NCBI GenBank assembly: GCA_003210095.1
Contig: QCNP01000001.1
Span: 170,001-234,000, forward strand
Direction of reading: 5' to 3'
Source of the DNA: Pelagibacteraceae bacterium AG-426-E17
Lineage (GTDB): Bacteria; Pseudomonadota; Alphaproteobacteria; Pelagibacterales; Pelagibacteraceae
Length of the DNA stretch: 64,000 nucleotides
Part shown: positions 1-11,701 of the stretch, in pieces
Layout of the letters: each line of letters begins with the position of its first letter
How positions within the stretch are numbered: position 1 is the first letter of the stretch
Program-made: the position numbers and the translations under genes
The notes under the pieces: model-generated
What the model saw: the letters and a program-made list of their open reading frames with translations, nothing else
Told to the model about the DNA's origin: nothing
The model's database searches: none

Positions 1-1078
<1,078 letters not shown>

Positions 1079-1082
1079 TTAT

Positions 1083-1172
1083 GCACAGAAAAAAATTCTG
1101 TGTTTGAATCAAATTTTGTTGGAATGTTCATCTATTCGAACATTCATGATTGTTCATCTATTCGAACAATCG
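1083..1172 (-). repeat. Hairpin series in the tRNA-Ala/23S spacer
   Basis: Three stem-loops lie in the 150-base spacer. CACAGAA/TTCTGTG (1084-1103) sits just outside the 23S 5' end. GAATGTTC/GAACATTC (1122-1129 with 1138-1145) and GATTGTTC/GAACAATC (1148-1155 with 1164-1171) are tandem 8-bp stems with the identical loop ATCTATTC. The difference between the two tandem stems is compensated on both arms, so the structure itself appears to be kept. They may be processing sites or part of the 23S processing stem, whose other arm would lie outside the window. Confidence 0.6.
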
Positions 1173-1228
1173 GATATAGATATTGATAATATTGATAATA
1201 TTTACTTTTAAAATAACTAAGTGTTTCT

Positions 1229-1304
1229 TGGTGGAGGATAGCGGGATCGAACCGCTGACCTCCTGAATGCAAATCAGGCGCTCTCCCAGCTGAGCTAATC
1301 CCCC
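1229..1304 (-). tRNA. tRNA-Ala (anticodon TGC)
   Basis: The minus strand reads GGGGGATTAGCTCAGCTGGG and ends in TCCTCCACCA. The anticodon loop in CTGATTTGCATTCAG gives TGC. The T loop is canonical (TTCGATC) and CCA is encoded. It is the standard spacer tRNA between 16S and 23S, downstream of tRNA-Ile in the transcript. Confidence 0.98.
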
Positions 1305-1313
1305 AGATAAGTT

Positions 1314-1390
1314 TGGTGGGCCGAGATAGACTCGAACTATCGACCCCACCCTTATCAAGGGTGTGCTCTAACCAACTGAGCTACCGGCCC
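1314..1390 (-). tRNA. tRNA-Ile (anticodon GAT)
   Basis: The minus strand reads GGGCCGGTAGCTCAGTTGG and ends in CTCGGCCCACCA. The anticodon loop in ACCCTTGATAAGGGT gives GAT. CCA is encoded and the T loop is canonical. It is the first tRNA of the 16S-23S spacer, nine bases from tRNA-Ala. Confidence 0.98.
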
Positions 1391-1420
1391 TCATTGTATT
1401 TAAGAGAAACACAAAAAATT

Positions 1421-1450
1421 AAGAAGAGAAATGCGGACGGTCAACATTAA
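1421..1450 (-). other. Trailer arm of the 16S precursor processing stem
   Basis: This spacer segment, downstream of 16S in the transcript, is complementary to the 16S leader at 3050-3078. The paired part is about 23 bp; its three differences are all G-U wobbles. This is the arrangement cut by RNase III to release pre-16S rRNA. Confidence 0.8.
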
Positions 1451-1496
1451 CCTGTTAAATATTTAGAACAAAATCAAAGATTTTATTCATCCTTAG

Positions 1497-2971
<1,475 letters not shown>

Positions 2972-3049
2972 AAAAACGGCGCACACTAGCTTCCATATAA
3001 ATCTAAGAATAAATTTATATGTAGTTGAAGTGTGTACGACAAATTTCGG

Positions 3050-3078
3050 TAACCTTAACCGTCCACACTTCTCTTCTT
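3050..3078 (-). other. Leader arm of the 16S precursor processing stem
   Basis: On the transcribed strand this reads AAGAAGAGAAGTGTGGACGG followed by TTAAGGTTA and pairs with the spacer segment at 1421-1450. Part of it (CACACTTC, 3064-3071) can instead pair locally with GAAGTGTG at 3027-3034, an alternative fold inside the leader. Confidence 0.8.
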
Positions 3079-3101
3079 AAAATTCACGTTTTAAATAGCT
3101 A

Positions 3102-3140
3102 ATTAGGTAAAACCTAATAAACAACAATATTTTTATTGTT
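3102..3140 (-). repeat. Two small hairpins in the rRNA leader
   Basis: ATTAGGT/ACCTAAT (7 bp, 3-base loop, 3102-3118) and AACAATA/TATTGTT (about 3123-3140) lie between the probable promoter and the 16S processing stem. I could not recognise a boxA-type antitermination sequence. They may be leader structure or processing sites. Confidence 0.45.
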
Positions 3141-3151
3141 TGGAGAAAATG

Positions 3152-3179
3152 CTTATAGTACAAATTGCCCTTAAATCAA
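3152..3179 (-). promoter_or_regulatory. Probable rRNA operon promoter
   Basis: The minus strand has TTGATT (3174-3179), a 16-base spacer and TATAAG (3152-3157), a reasonable sigma-70 pair about 180 bases before the 16S 5' end. The site lies between the rRNA operon and the divergently transcribed M23 peptidase gene. It is predicted from sequence only. Confidence 0.45.
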
Positions 3180-3259
3180 GAATTATGATTAATAAAATGA
3201 TCAAAAAAACAAGCATATTAAGGCTATTTTTCACTTACAAAATTTAAAATGGTAAACAT

Positions 3260-4561
3260 ATGAAATATATTCAACTGAAAATTGCTATTTTTTTCAAGAA
3301 AAACCTTGAAATATCTCTACTTTTTTTGCTTTTAGTTTTATCAGTTTTTATCACACAACTCTATAATTTTAACACAAAAAAAACTCAGGAAGACACTTTA
3401 AAAATCTTAAAAAATTCGTATTTCGAAAGTTCATTAAGTTATTTATTAGCAAATTTAAATCCTCGGTATGAAGATATTGAACATGTAGTTAAAAACAATC
3501 AAAGTATTGTTTCAATTTTAAATGGTCTATCCGTAGATAATAATGACATTAAGAAAATTTCTAAAATCTTTAATAAAAATAATCTGCAAATTCAAAAAAA
3601 TTTAAAAATTAATTTAACAATTGATAATGCTGGTAAAAATAAAAAGATATTAAAATTAATTATTCCAGTGTCAAAAACAAAAGAAATTAAAATTTCAAGA
3701 AATATTAAAAAAGATACATTTGATAAAAATGAAATTATTACAAATTTAAAAAGATTAATAGTTCTTAAGGAAGGAACAATTAAGTCTAGTTTATATAAAA
3801 GTGCAACTAAACAAAACATGAGTTCAGGTGTTATTGTTGAGTTTGCTAGATTATACGGTTTTCAAGTAGATTTTCAGAGAGACATAAGAAAAAACGATTC
3901 CTATCAAATAATTTATGAGAGCTTTGTTGACGAAAATGGAAAAGAATTTAAAAGTGGCAAAATTCTTTATGCAAATCTAGTGCTTCGCGGTCAATCAAAT
4001 CAACTTTACTTTTACCCAAATAAAAGATTTACAGGTCATTATGACGAAAATGGAAAAAGTATAAAAAAAGCCCTAATGAAAACGCCAGTTAATGGTGCAA
4101 GACTTTCATCTTCATTTGGAATGAGGAAACATCCTATATTGGGATTTAACAAAATGCACAAAGGAACAGATTTTGCAGCGCCAGAGGGAACCCCAATAAT
4201 GGCATCTGGTGATGGAACAATTGTTAAAGCTGGTTGGTGCGGTGGAGGTGGTAACTGTGTAAAAATAAAACACAATTCTACTTATCAAACAGTCTATGCA
4301 CACATGAAAAATTTTTCTAATCTTGCAATTCCAGGTTCTAGAGTAAAACAAGGTCAAATTATTGGCTACGTTGGTTCCACTGGTATGTCTACAGGACCAC
4401 ACCTTCATTATGAAGTCATAGAAAATGGAAGGAAAATTAATTCTCAAAAACTTAAACTTCCACCTGGAAGATCCCTAGAGGGTAATAACAGAAAGCAATT
4501 TGAAATTGTGAGAATTAAAACGGATGTTTTAAAATCAGATTTAATAGTTAAAAGTTATTAA
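3260..4561 (+). CDS. M23 family metallopeptidase (murein endopeptidase-like), membrane-anchored
   Basis: The 433-residue protein has an N-terminal hydrophobic segment (about residues 14-34, LLFLLLVLSVFI) and a periplasmic body. Its C-terminal peptidase_M23/LytM domain covers about 275-385. Zinc ligands are visible: HKGTD (His300, Asp304) and HLH (His381/His383), as in active peptidoglycan DD-endopeptidases. It probably trims peptide cross-links during growth or division. It is transcribed away from the rRNA operon and ends 2 bases from the convergent DUF4167 gene. The family is clear, but the exact cleavage specificity is not. Confidence 0.92.
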   Translation: MKYIQLKIAIFFKKNLEISLLFLLLVLSVFITQLYNFNTKKTQEDTLKILKNSYFESSLSYLLANLNPRYEDIEHVVKNNQSIVSILNGLSVDNNDIKKISKIFNKNNLQIQKNLKINLTIDNAGKNKKILKLIIPVSKTKEIKISRNIKKDTFDKNEIITNLKRLIVLKEGTIKSSLYKSATKQNMSSGVIVEFARLYGFQVDFQRDIRKNDSYQIIYESFVDENGKEFKSGKILYANLVLRGQSNQLYFYPNKRFTGHYDENGKSIKKALMKTPVNGARLSSSFGMRKHPILGFNKMHKGTDFAAPEGTPIMASGDGTIVKAGWCGGGGNCVKIKHNSTYQTVYAHMKNFSNLAIPGSRVKQGQIIGYVGSTGMSTGPHLHYEVIENGRKINSQKLKLPPGRSLEGNNRKQFEIVRIKTDVLKSDLIVKSY

Positions 4562-4563
4562 AT

Positions 4564-4881
4564 TTAACCAGAAATATTTTGAGTTTTTTCTTTTGTTCTT
4601 TCTTTTTGCTCTAAAGAAATTCTTAAAAAGTGGTCAGCATATTGATAATAATTTTCAGATAGAATTTTATCGCCATTTGAAAGTGCTTCCCTTGCAAGTT
4701 CGTTATATTTTATAATTAATTTTTCCACGTTACCATTGTTTCTATTTTGTTTTCTTCTAAAACCGTTTTCTCTATTGCCAAAATCTGAATTAAGCCTACT
4801 TATTTCATTAACTCTTTTGAAGGATCTGTCTTGTAAACCTCTATTTCTGTTTCTTTTTTGATTATTTTTAAATTGTCTCAT
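4564..4881 (-). CDS. DUF4167 domain protein
   Basis: The N-terminal half of this 105-residue protein is very basic and Asn/Arg-rich (MRQFKNNQKRNRNRG), suggesting nucleic-acid binding. It is followed by a helical segment with NELAREALSNGDKILSENYYQYADHFLRI, which matches the alphaproteobacterial DUF4167 family. The function is not established. It lies 5 bases downstream of prmC in the prfA-prmC unit, a common alphaproteobacterial arrangement that suggests a link to translation. The family call rests on motif recall. Confidence 0.85.
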   Translation of the reverse strand: MRQFKNNQKRNRNRGLQDRSFKRVNEISRLNSDFGNRENGFRRKQNRNNGNVEKLIIKYNELAREALSNGDKILSENYYQYADHFLRISLEQKERTKEKTQNISG

Positions 4882-4886
4882 TATAA

Positions 4887-5726
4887 TTAAATTAATTTAG
4901 TAGATAATATGCATCTATCAAGTTTACTTAAATCTTTTTTTACATAATTGATAAAATATTTATTTTTTTTTAAGAAATTAGTCACTTTGTATTTTTGATC
5001 ATATCCAATTTCAAGAATTAATTTTCCATTAATTTTTAAAAGTTTAGAGGAATTTAATATCACTTTCTTTATTATTTCAATTCCGTCAATACCACCATTT
5101 AAAGCCAAATCTGGCTCATAAGCGCTTACGCCCAAATATTTGAGTTTATGCTTATCAATATATGGAGGATTACTTATAATTAAATCATATTTACCTGATT
5201 TAAAATTGTCAACATCTGATTTAATAAAGTTAATTCTATTTATAACCTGATGCAAATTTGCATTATATTTTGCAACTTTTATTGCATTTTTTGATTTATC
5301 TATACCCACTCCAAAGCAAAACTTACGCTCTTTTAATATAGACAATATTAAAGAACCTGACCCAATACCAATTTCTAAAATTCTCTTTTTGTGGTTTTTA
5401 CCTATAAGTTTTAAACATTCTTCAACTATATGTTCTGTTTCTGGTCTAGGAATTAAAACATTCTTATTAACAAAAAACTCATTTCTCCAAAATTCTTTTT
5501 TGTTAATAATATAAGCAATTGGCTCTTTATTTTGTCTTCTTTTTATATAATTTATAAATTTAGAGTAAGTAAGTTTATTGATTTTTTTACTTAAGTTTAA
5601 TATTAATTCTTCTTTAGGTATCTTTAAACTATTTGAAAGTAGAATTTCAGCATCTAATTGATAACTATCAACATTATTTTGTTTTAATATTTGGTAACCC
5701 TTTTTAAGTGTTTGTATTAAATTCAT
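4887..5726 (-). CDS. prmC: Peptide chain release factor N5-glutamine methyltransferase
   Basis: PrmC (HemK) methylates the glutamine of the GGQ motif in release factors, using S-adenosylmethionine. The 279-residue protein has an N-terminal helical domain and a Rossmann methyltransferase domain. That domain carries the AdoMet motif RILEIGIGSGSL and the diagnostic catalytic NPPY (ISNPPYID, about residues 184-189). Its start codon overlaps the stop of prfA by one base (TAATG on the minus strand). The two are therefore translationally coupled with their enzyme-substrate relationship preserved. Confidence 0.96.
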   Translation of the reverse strand: MNLIQTLKKGYQILKQNNVDSYQLDAEILLSNSLKIPKEELILNLSKKINKLTYSKFINYIKRRQNKEPIAYIINKKEFWRNEFFVNKNVLIPRPETEHIVEECLKLIGKNHKKRILEIGIGSGSLILSILKERKFCFGVGIDKSKNAIKVAKYNANLHQVINRINFIKSDVDNFKSGKYDLIISNPPYIDKHKLKYLGVSAYEPDLALNGGIDGIEIIKKVILNSSKLLKINGKLILEIGYDQKYKVTNFLKKNKYFINYVKKDLSKLDRCILSTKLI

Positions 5727-6799
5727 TATTCAAGATTTTTTAATTCTAATTCTTGAGAATGAAGGCTTAAACTTTCAACAATTTCATCAAATATTTCACC
5801 TTCCATAAACTCATCTAACTTATGCAAAGTTAAATTTACTCTGTGGTCTGTAACTCTTCCTTGTGGAAAATTATATGTTCTAATTCTTTCAGATCTGTCA
5901 CCTGTGCCAATTTTATTTTTTCTATCTAATGATCTAGCCTGATCTCTTTTTTGTCTCTCCAATTCAAAAATTCTAGACCTTAGTATTTTTAATCCTTTTT
6001 CTTTATTCCTAATTTGTGATTTTTCGTCCTGCTGACTCACAACAATTCCTGTGGGTATATGTGTAATCCTTACTGCTGAGTCTGTGGTGTTTACACTCTG
6101 CCCCCCAGGTCCACTACTTCTAAATACATCAATTCTTAAATCTTTCTCTTCAATCTTTACATCAACTTCTTCAGCCTCAGGTAGCACCGCTACCGTTGCA
6201 GCAGAGGTATGAACCCTGCCTTGTGTTTCTGTGTCAGGAACTCTTTGAACTCTGTGGACTCCACTTTCAAATTTTAAGGACGAATAAATATTTTTTCCTT
6301 TAATAGTTGCAATTACCTCTTTTAGACCACCAGCATCACTTTTTGAAATACTTATAATTTCTAAAATCCAATTTTTTTTGTTACTTATTTTCTCGTACAT
6401 TTTAAACAAATCTGCAGCAAATAAACTCGCCTCGAGCCCACCTGTTCCAGCTCTTATTTCAATAATTGCATTTTTTGCATCAGCTTCATCTTTTGGTAAA
6501 AGAAAAAGTTTTAATTTTTTTTCATTTATATCTTTATTTTTTACTAATTCTCCTAGTTCTGATTTAGCCAAATTTATTATTTCGAAATCATTAACGCTAT
6601 CATTAATAATTTTTTCTAATTCAAGTTTATTATTATCAAAATCAATATATTGTTTTGCGTAAACTAATATTTCATTTAAATCTGAGTATTCCTTTGATAT
6701 TTTTGCAAATTTCTTTTTATCAATTTGGTCAGATGATAATTCTTTTTCTAATGTCTTATGTCTAGAGATAATTTCTCTTACCTTTTCTAAAGGAATCAT
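5726..6799 (-). CDS. prfA: Peptide chain release factor 1
   Basis: RF1 recognises UAA and UAG and triggers peptide release. The 357-residue length is normal. The peptidyl-transferase motif GPGGQSVN (GGQ at about 232-234) and the stop-codon recognition segment [15 protein letters not shown] are present. PDT takes the place of the usual PxT tripeptide, which keeps the RF1-type pattern rather than the SPF of RF2. It lies between ispG (4-base gap) and prmC, which modifies it. Confidence 0.97.
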   Translation of the reverse strand: MIPLEKVREIISRHKTLEKELSSDQIDKKKFAKISKEYSDLNEILVYAKQYIDFDNNKLELEKIINDSVNDFEIINLAKSELGELVKNKDINEKKLKLFLLPKDEADAKNAIIEIRAGTGGLEASLFAADLFKMYEKISNKKNWILEIISISKSDAGGLKEVIATIKGKNIYSSLKFESGVHRVQRVPDTETQGRVHTSAATVAVLPEAEEVDVKIEEKDLRIDVFRSSGPGGQSVNTTDSAVRITHIPTGIVVSQQDEKSQIRNKEKGLKILRSRIFELERQKRDQARSLDRKNKIGTGDRSERIRTYNFPQGRVTDHRVNLTLHKLDEFMEGEIFDEIVESLSLHSQELELKNLE

Positions 6800-6803
6800 A
6801 TTT

Positions 6804-7904
6804 TTAATTATTTTTTTTTAATTCTTTTTCTTTGGACTCAACTATTTCTACGACACGTGATATGATTTCTTCATTACTGATTTTTTTGTTTTGTATACCA
6901 TTTAAGTAAAGCATGCTACTATCTTTGCCGCCACCAGTAATTCCTATATCTGTATAAGAAGCCTCTCCAGGTCCATTAACAACACACCCAATAATAGACA
7001 AAGTGATAGGAGTTTTTATATGTGAAAGTTTTTTCTCTAATTTGTTTACGATTTCAATTACCTCAAAACCTTGCCTAGCACAGGAAGGACATGAGATAAT
7101 CTTTACACCTCTTGACCTTAAATTTAAAGATTTTAATATTTCGTTTCCAATTTTTATTTCTTTTACAGGGTCATCTGAGAGAGATACTCTAATTGTATCT
7201 CCAATGCCTTCATGTAGTAGCATACCTAAACCAATTGATGATTTAACACTTCCGGGGATGAAACTTCCAGACTCTGTGATACCTAGATGAAGAGGATAAT
7301 TAGTTTTTTTGGATAATAATCTATAGGCTGCAACGGATAAGAAAACATCAGAAGATTTAACACTTAATTTGAAATTAAAGAAATTATTATCTTCAATAAG
7401 TTTAATGTTTCGCATTGCACTTTCAACTAAAGCTTCAGGGCAGGGTTCTTTGAACTTTTCTAAAATGTCTTTTTCAAGTGATCCTGCATTAACTCCAATT
7501 CTAATCGAGCAATCATTATTTTTTGCTGCTTTGATTACTTCACTTAATTTTTCTCTATCACCAATATTTCCAGGATTTATTCTTAAACATTTTGCTCCAT
7601 TGTCTGCAGCCTCTAAAGCTCTCTTATAATGGAAGTGAATATCTGCAATAATTGGAACTGTAGTGTTTTTAACAATTTCCTTCAGTGCATTAGTTGAATC
7701 TTTATCTGGGCAAGATACTCTAACTAAGTCGGCGCCCTCATTTACTAAATCTTCTATCTGTTTTATTGTTCCTTTAATATCAGTCGTTAACGTATTCGTC
7801 ATTGATTGAACTGTTATTGGATTATCGCCGCCAATTTTTAACTTACCAACATTTATTACTCTCGTTTTTTTTCTTTTTATGTCTCTAAATGGTCTTAAGC
7901 TCAT
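6804..7904 (-). CDS. ispG: 4-hydroxy-3-methylbut-2-enyl diphosphate synthase
   Basis: IspG (GcpE) is the [4Fe-4S] enzyme that converts MEcPP to HMBPP in the non-mevalonate isoprenoid pathway. The 366-residue protein starts with the TIM-barrel segment [20 protein letters not shown]. It ends with the iron-sulfur domain carrying [11 protein letters not shown] (Cys272 and Cys275) and [13 protein letters not shown]. It overlaps the stop of lysC by 4 bases (ATGA) and precedes prfA by 4 bases, in a tight minus-strand unit. Confidence 0.97.
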   Translation of the reverse strand: MSLRPFRDIKRKKTRVINVGKLKIGGDNPITVQSMTNTLTTDIKGTIKQIEDLVNEGADLVRVSCPDKDSTNALKEIVKNTTVPIIADIHFHYKRALEAADNGAKCLRINPGNIGDREKLSEVIKAAKNNDCSIRIGVNAGSLEKDILEKFKEPCPEALVESAMRNIKLIEDNNFFNFKLSVKSSDVFLSVAAYRLLSKKTNYPLHLGITESGSFIPGSVKSSIGLGMLLHEGIGDTIRVSLSDDPVKEIKIGNEILKSLNLRSRGVKIISCPSCARQGFEVIEIVNKLEKKLSHIKTPITLSIIGCVVNGPGEASYTDIGITGGGKDSSMLYLNGIQNKKISNEEIISRVVEIVESKEKELKKNN

Positions 7905-9121
7905 TGTGTTGAATTCAAATTAAATTCTTTATGGAGTATTTCAACAGATTTTTTTAAATATTTTTTATCTATTAAAACAGATATTTTTATTTCTGATGTT
8001 GAAATTACCTCGATATTAATATTTTTTTCTGCTAAAGCTTTAAACATTCGATATGTTACACCAGGGGTAGTAATCATACCAACTCCAACAATTGATACTT
8101 TTGAAACATTCTTGTTTATTAAAATTTTTTTGTATTTTATTTTTTTGTTACTGTTAATTAGTTTTTTTGTTTTTAATAAATCATCTAGTTTTATGGTAAA
8201 AGTTAAATCTGTCTCTTTACCACTAGCAGAAATATTTTGTACAACCATATCAACATTTACAGAATTTTGATATAGAGGTTTAAATATATTTGCTGCAACT
8301 CCTGGCTTATCCTTAACTCCAATCAGTGTAATCTTGGCATCATTTTTTGTAAAAGAAATACCTCTTATAACGTTGTTATTAAATATTTTATTTCTTCTTT
8401 TTATAGTTGTACCCTTTTTTTTATTAAATGATGATCTTACATCGACTTCTATCTTATTTAATCTTGCGTCTTGAATTGCGGCAGGTTGCATAACTTTAGA
8501 TCCAAGCGATGCCATTTCTAACATTTCGTCATAAGATATTTCTTTAATTTTTTTTGCTGAATTTAACAAATTTGGATCAGTGGTAAAGACTCCGTCAACA
8601 TCTGTATAAATTATACATTTATAAGCATTAAAAAATTTTGCACACATTATAGCGCTTGCGTCTGTTCCTCCTCTTTCTAACGTTGTAATTCTATTGTTAA
8701 TATTTATTCCTTGAAATCCTGTTATCACAGGTATTCCACCACCTTTGATATAATTTATTATTTTGGTTCTTTTTATTTTAATTATTCTGGATGCTGAATG
8801 TGCTCCATCAGTTAAAATTGGGATTTGCCAAGCCATCCAAGATCTCGAGGTATATCCCATTTCATTTAATTTGCCCGCAATTAGAGCGCATGAAATTTGT
8901 TCACCCACTGATAATAAAACATCTTTCTCAGAATTTGGGAAATTGTTTGATATTTGATTTGATTTTTTTATTAAGTCGTTTGTTACACCACTCATAGCAG
9001 AAGATACAACAACTACTTTATAATTTTTCTTGATATAAGAAATTATTATTTTACATACTTTTTTAATCCTGTTCAAAGATCCAACTGATGTTCCACCGAA
9101 TTTTAAAATAATTATTTTCAT
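7901..9121 (-). CDS. lysC: Aspartate kinase
   Basis: This enzyme phosphorylates aspartate at the start of the lysine/threonine/methionine pathway. The 406-residue protein has the N-terminal kinase motif LKFGGTSVG, the substrate segment [11 protein letters not shown] and two C-terminal ACT domains ([10 protein letters not shown] and [15 protein letters not shown]). These ACT domains are normally the site of lysine/threonine feedback. Single-domain length indicates a monofunctional enzyme. It is first in the lysC-ispG-prfA-prmC series and divergent from ubiG across 64 A+T-rich bases. Confidence 0.96.
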   Translation of the reverse strand: MKIIILKFGGTSVGSLNRIKKVCKIIISYIKKNYKVVVVSSAMSGVTNDLIKKSNQISNNFPNSEKDVLLSVGEQISCALIAGKLNEMGYTSRSWMAWQIPILTDGAHSASRIIKIKRTKIINYIKGGGIPVITGFQGININNRITTLERGGTDASAIMCAKFFNAYKCIIYTDVDGVFTTDPNLLNSAKKIKEISYDEMLEMASLGSKVMQPAAIQDARLNKIEVDVRSSFNKKKGTTIKRRNKIFNNNVIRGISFTKNDAKITLIGVKDKPGVAANIFKPLYQNSVNVDMVVQNISASGKETDLTFTIKLDDLLKTKKLINSNKKIKYKKILINKNVSKVSIVGVGMITTPGVTYRMFKALAEKNINIEVISTSEIKISVLIDKKYLKKSVEILHKEFNLNSTQ

Positions 9122-9185
9122 TGAAAATTTTAATTTAATTTTTATAGTTAGATAAAATACATCTTATTTATAAAGTCAACAACCA

Positions 9186-9914
9186 ATGAAAAAAATCACA
9201 ATTAATAAAAAAGAAATAGATAAGTTTTCTAAACTAGCTGAAGAATGGTGGGACCCTAATGGAAAATTTAAACCATTACATAATTTTAACCCAGTTCGGC
9301 TAAAATATATTAAAGAAAGTATTTTAAAAAAATATAAAAATACTGATAAAAAACATCCACTTAAGAATATAAGAATATTAGATATTGGATGTGGTGGCGG
9401 TCTATTATGTGAGCCATTATCAAAATTAGGAGCTGAAGTTGTGGGTATTGATGCATCTGAAAAAAATATCAAAATTGCGAAATTACATTCTAGAGAAAAT
9501 AATTTAAAAATTAATTATTTTTGTGCATCGCCAGAGAATTTTAAAATTAAAGGAAAGTTTGATGTTATTTTAAATATGGAGATTGTTGAGCATGTAGAAA
9601 ATGTGAATTTTTTTTTAAATCAGAGCACAAAATTTTTAAAAAAAAAAGGTCTGATGTTTGTTGCGACTTTAAATAAAACTCTGAAATCTTTTTTTTTCGC
9701 AATAATAGGCGCTGAATATGTTTTGAAATGGCTGCCAATTGGAACTCATGATTGGAATATGTTTATTGAGCCTAAAAAATTAATAAATATATGCAAAAAT
9801 AATAATTTAATTTTACAAGATTTATTTGGAGTTAAATATAATTTAATTAATAATGACTGGGAAGTTTCAAAAGATACGTCTATTAATTACTTAGCAAAAT
9901 TTGAAAAATATTAA
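9186..9914 (+). CDS. ubiG: Ubiquinone biosynthesis O-methyltransferase
   Basis: UbiG performs both O-methylations of ubiquinone synthesis. The 242-residue protein has the family signature EEWWDPNGKFKPLHNFNPVRLKYI, the AdoMet-binding motif RILDIGCGGGLL and the typical GTHDWNMFI near the C-terminus. Length is normal. It is a single gene. Its stop overlaps by 4 bases the end of the convergent DUF1178 gene. Confidence 0.95.
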   Translation: MKKITINKKEIDKFSKLAEEWWDPNGKFKPLHNFNPVRLKYIKESILKKYKNTDKKHPLKNIRILDIGCGGGLLCEPLSKLGAEVVGIDASEKNIKIAKLHSRENNLKINYFCASPENFKIKGKFDVILNMEIVEHVENVNFFLNQSTKFLKKKGLMFVATLNKTLKSFFFAIIGAEYVLKWLPIGTHDWNMFIEPKKLINICKNNNLILQDLFGVKYNLINNDWEVSKDTSINYLAKFEKY

Positions 9915-10339
9915 TTATCTTTTTGATCAATCCAAGGGAATACCTGAGTTTCAATACCTTCTTCATTTAACTCCTTAATATCTTTTAATGAAGCGGTTCC
10001 AAATATTCCTTTTTGATCATCTTTAGCATCATAATGTAGAGATCTAGCTTTATAAGTAAAATTATCTCCTACATTTTCAAAATTTTTCTCTATAAATTTT
10101 TGAAATTCCAATATTTTTTTTCTAATTTCAATTTGTTTTTTATAGTTTTTACCATTATTAATTTTCTTTATTGAATTTGAAATATTAGGAGACATAATTG
10201 TTTTATCGATATTTTGTGAGCCGCATAAATGACATATTAAAAAATTTTTTTTTTTTAATTTTTCGTATTCTATTGATGAATTAAACCAGCTATCAAATTC
10301 CTTGTTACATTCTAAACATTTTAATTTATATTTAATCAT
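9911..10339 (-). CDS. DUF1178 family protein
   Basis: This 142-residue protein begins MIKYKLKCLECNKEFDSWF and continues with LICHLCGSQNIDKTIMSPNIS. That gives two CxxC pairs forming a zinc-ribbon-like N-terminus followed by a charged helical region. This matches the alphaproteobacterial DUF1178 family, whose function is unknown. It follows argJ by 6 bases and is probably cotranscribed with it. Confidence 0.85.
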   Translation of the reverse strand: MIKYKLKCLECNKEFDSWFNSSIEYEKLKKKNFLICHLCGSQNIDKTIMSPNISNSIKKINNGKNYKKQIEIRKKILEFQKFIEKNFENVGDNFTYKARSLHYDAKDDQKGIFGTASLKDIKELNEEGIETQVFPWIDQKDN

Positions 10340-10345
10340 AATTTA

Positions 10346-11647
10346 TTAGGTTCTATAATCTGAATTAATTTCAATATACTTTTTTGTAAAATCCATTGTA
10401 TAACAAGTAAAATTTTTTTTTCCTGAGTTAATTTCAATATTGATATTAATCATATCGCTTTTCATATAATTATTTAGTTCTGTTTCAGAATAATTTTTTA
10501 TAATTTGACCTTTTTCTAATATTTTATTTTTTCCAAATGACAAATTAAGATTATCTAAATTTAAATCTAGTTCATTCTTGCCTATTGCCATCATTACTCT
10601 ACCCCAATTTGGATCCTCCCCAGCAATAGCAGTTTTTACAAGTGGTGAATTAGCTACAGAAAATGCAATTTTTTTTGCATCATCTTCACTTTTGCACTTT
10701 GTTACATCTACTTGTATAAACTTTGATGCTCCTTCTCCATCACTTACTACTCTCTTTGCCAAATTTAATAAAACATTATTTATAGCTTTATTAAAATCTC
10801 TCAATTTAGAATCATTGAAATCGTTAATTGTTTTATTTTTTGCTTTACCTGTTGAAAAGATAGTTATCATATCATTAGTGCTAGTATCACCATCACAAGT
10901 TATAGCATTAAAGGTATTAGTTATATTTTTTTTAAGTACTTTTTTTAGAATATTTGAAGACAAATCTGCATCCGTAAAAATATAAGCTAAAGTTGTACCC
11001 ATGTTAGGAAATATCATGCCAGATCCCTTTGCAATTCCATAAATTTTAATTTTAGTTTTGGCAATTTTACATTCTTCCATAGCTAATTTGGCTTTTAGGT
11101 CTGTTGTAATAATACTCATAGCAGCCTTTATCCATAAGTATTTATTTTGAGTATATTTTATTTTATCCACTAAGGTTTTAATAGATGATCTTATTTTTTC
11201 TAAAGGAAAAACCTCGCCTATAGTACCGGTGCAACCGAAAAGAATTTCGTTAGATTTTACTTTTTGCGGTTTATCTTCATCCAACTTTTGTTTCTCGGTA
11301 AGATGTCCAGAAGTTATTTCAGCAATTTGTTTTAAGGAGTTATATCCTTTTGGTCCTGTTAGACAATTAGCATTTCTAGCATTAACTATAAGAGCTTTTA
11401 CCTTGTTATTTTTAATGTTTTTATTCCACTTTATGTTTTCTGATACCACACTTGACTTTGTGTAAACAGACGCATGCTCTGCACCATTTCTAAAATAAAA
11501 CATGACCAAATCGTCCCTATTATGCTTATATAAATTTGCAGATGTAACTGATATTGATAGTCCATCTAAATGATCTAAATCTTGAAAGTCTGCCATTTTG
11601 GACTTTTCCTTTTTGGAAATCAAAAAATTGCTTAAATTTATCGCCAT
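10346..11647 (-). CDS. argJ: Bifunctional glutamate N-acetyltransferase / amino-acid acetyltransferase
   Basis: ArgJ transfers the acetyl group from N-acetylornithine to glutamate, and in bifunctional forms also uses acetyl-CoA, recycling acetyl in arginine synthesis. The 433-residue precursor contains the self-cleavage region KGSGMIFPNMGTTLAYIF. There the Thr of the usual MATML motif is preserved (MGTTL) and should become the nucleophile of the beta chain. Other arginine genes are elsewhere in the window (argF, argD, argB). It is divergent from secA across about 54 bases. Confidence 0.95.
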   Translation of the reverse strand: MAINLSNFLISKKEKSKMADFQDLDHLDGLSISVTSANLYKHNRDDLVMFYFRNGAEHASVYTKSSVVSENIKWNKNIKNNKVKALIVNARNANCLTGPKGYNSLKQIAEITSGHLTEKQKLDEDKPQKVKSNEILFGCTGTIGEVFPLEKIRSSIKTLVDKIKYTQNKYLWIKAAMSIITTDLKAKLAMEECKIAKTKIKIYGIAKGSGMIFPNMGTTLAYIFTDADLSSNILKKVLKKNITNTFNAITCDGDTSTNDMITIFSTGKAKNKTINDFNDSKLRDFNKAINNVLLNLAKRVVSDGEGASKFIQVDVTKCKSEDDAKKIAFSVANSPLVKTAIAGEDPNWGRVMMAIGKNELDLNLDNLNLSFGKNKILEKGQIIKNYSETELNNYMKSDMININIEINSGKKNFTCYTMDFTKKYIEINSDYRT

Positions 11648-11701
11648 AATATTTAAAATTTAAAATTAATAACTATATAATTATTTATATATAAATTGTA
11701 T

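Noticed and set aside
4039-4447. Minus-strand ORFs opposite the M23 peptidase
   Set aside because: They are shadows of the peptidase domain, whose metal-binding motifs are clear on the plus strand.
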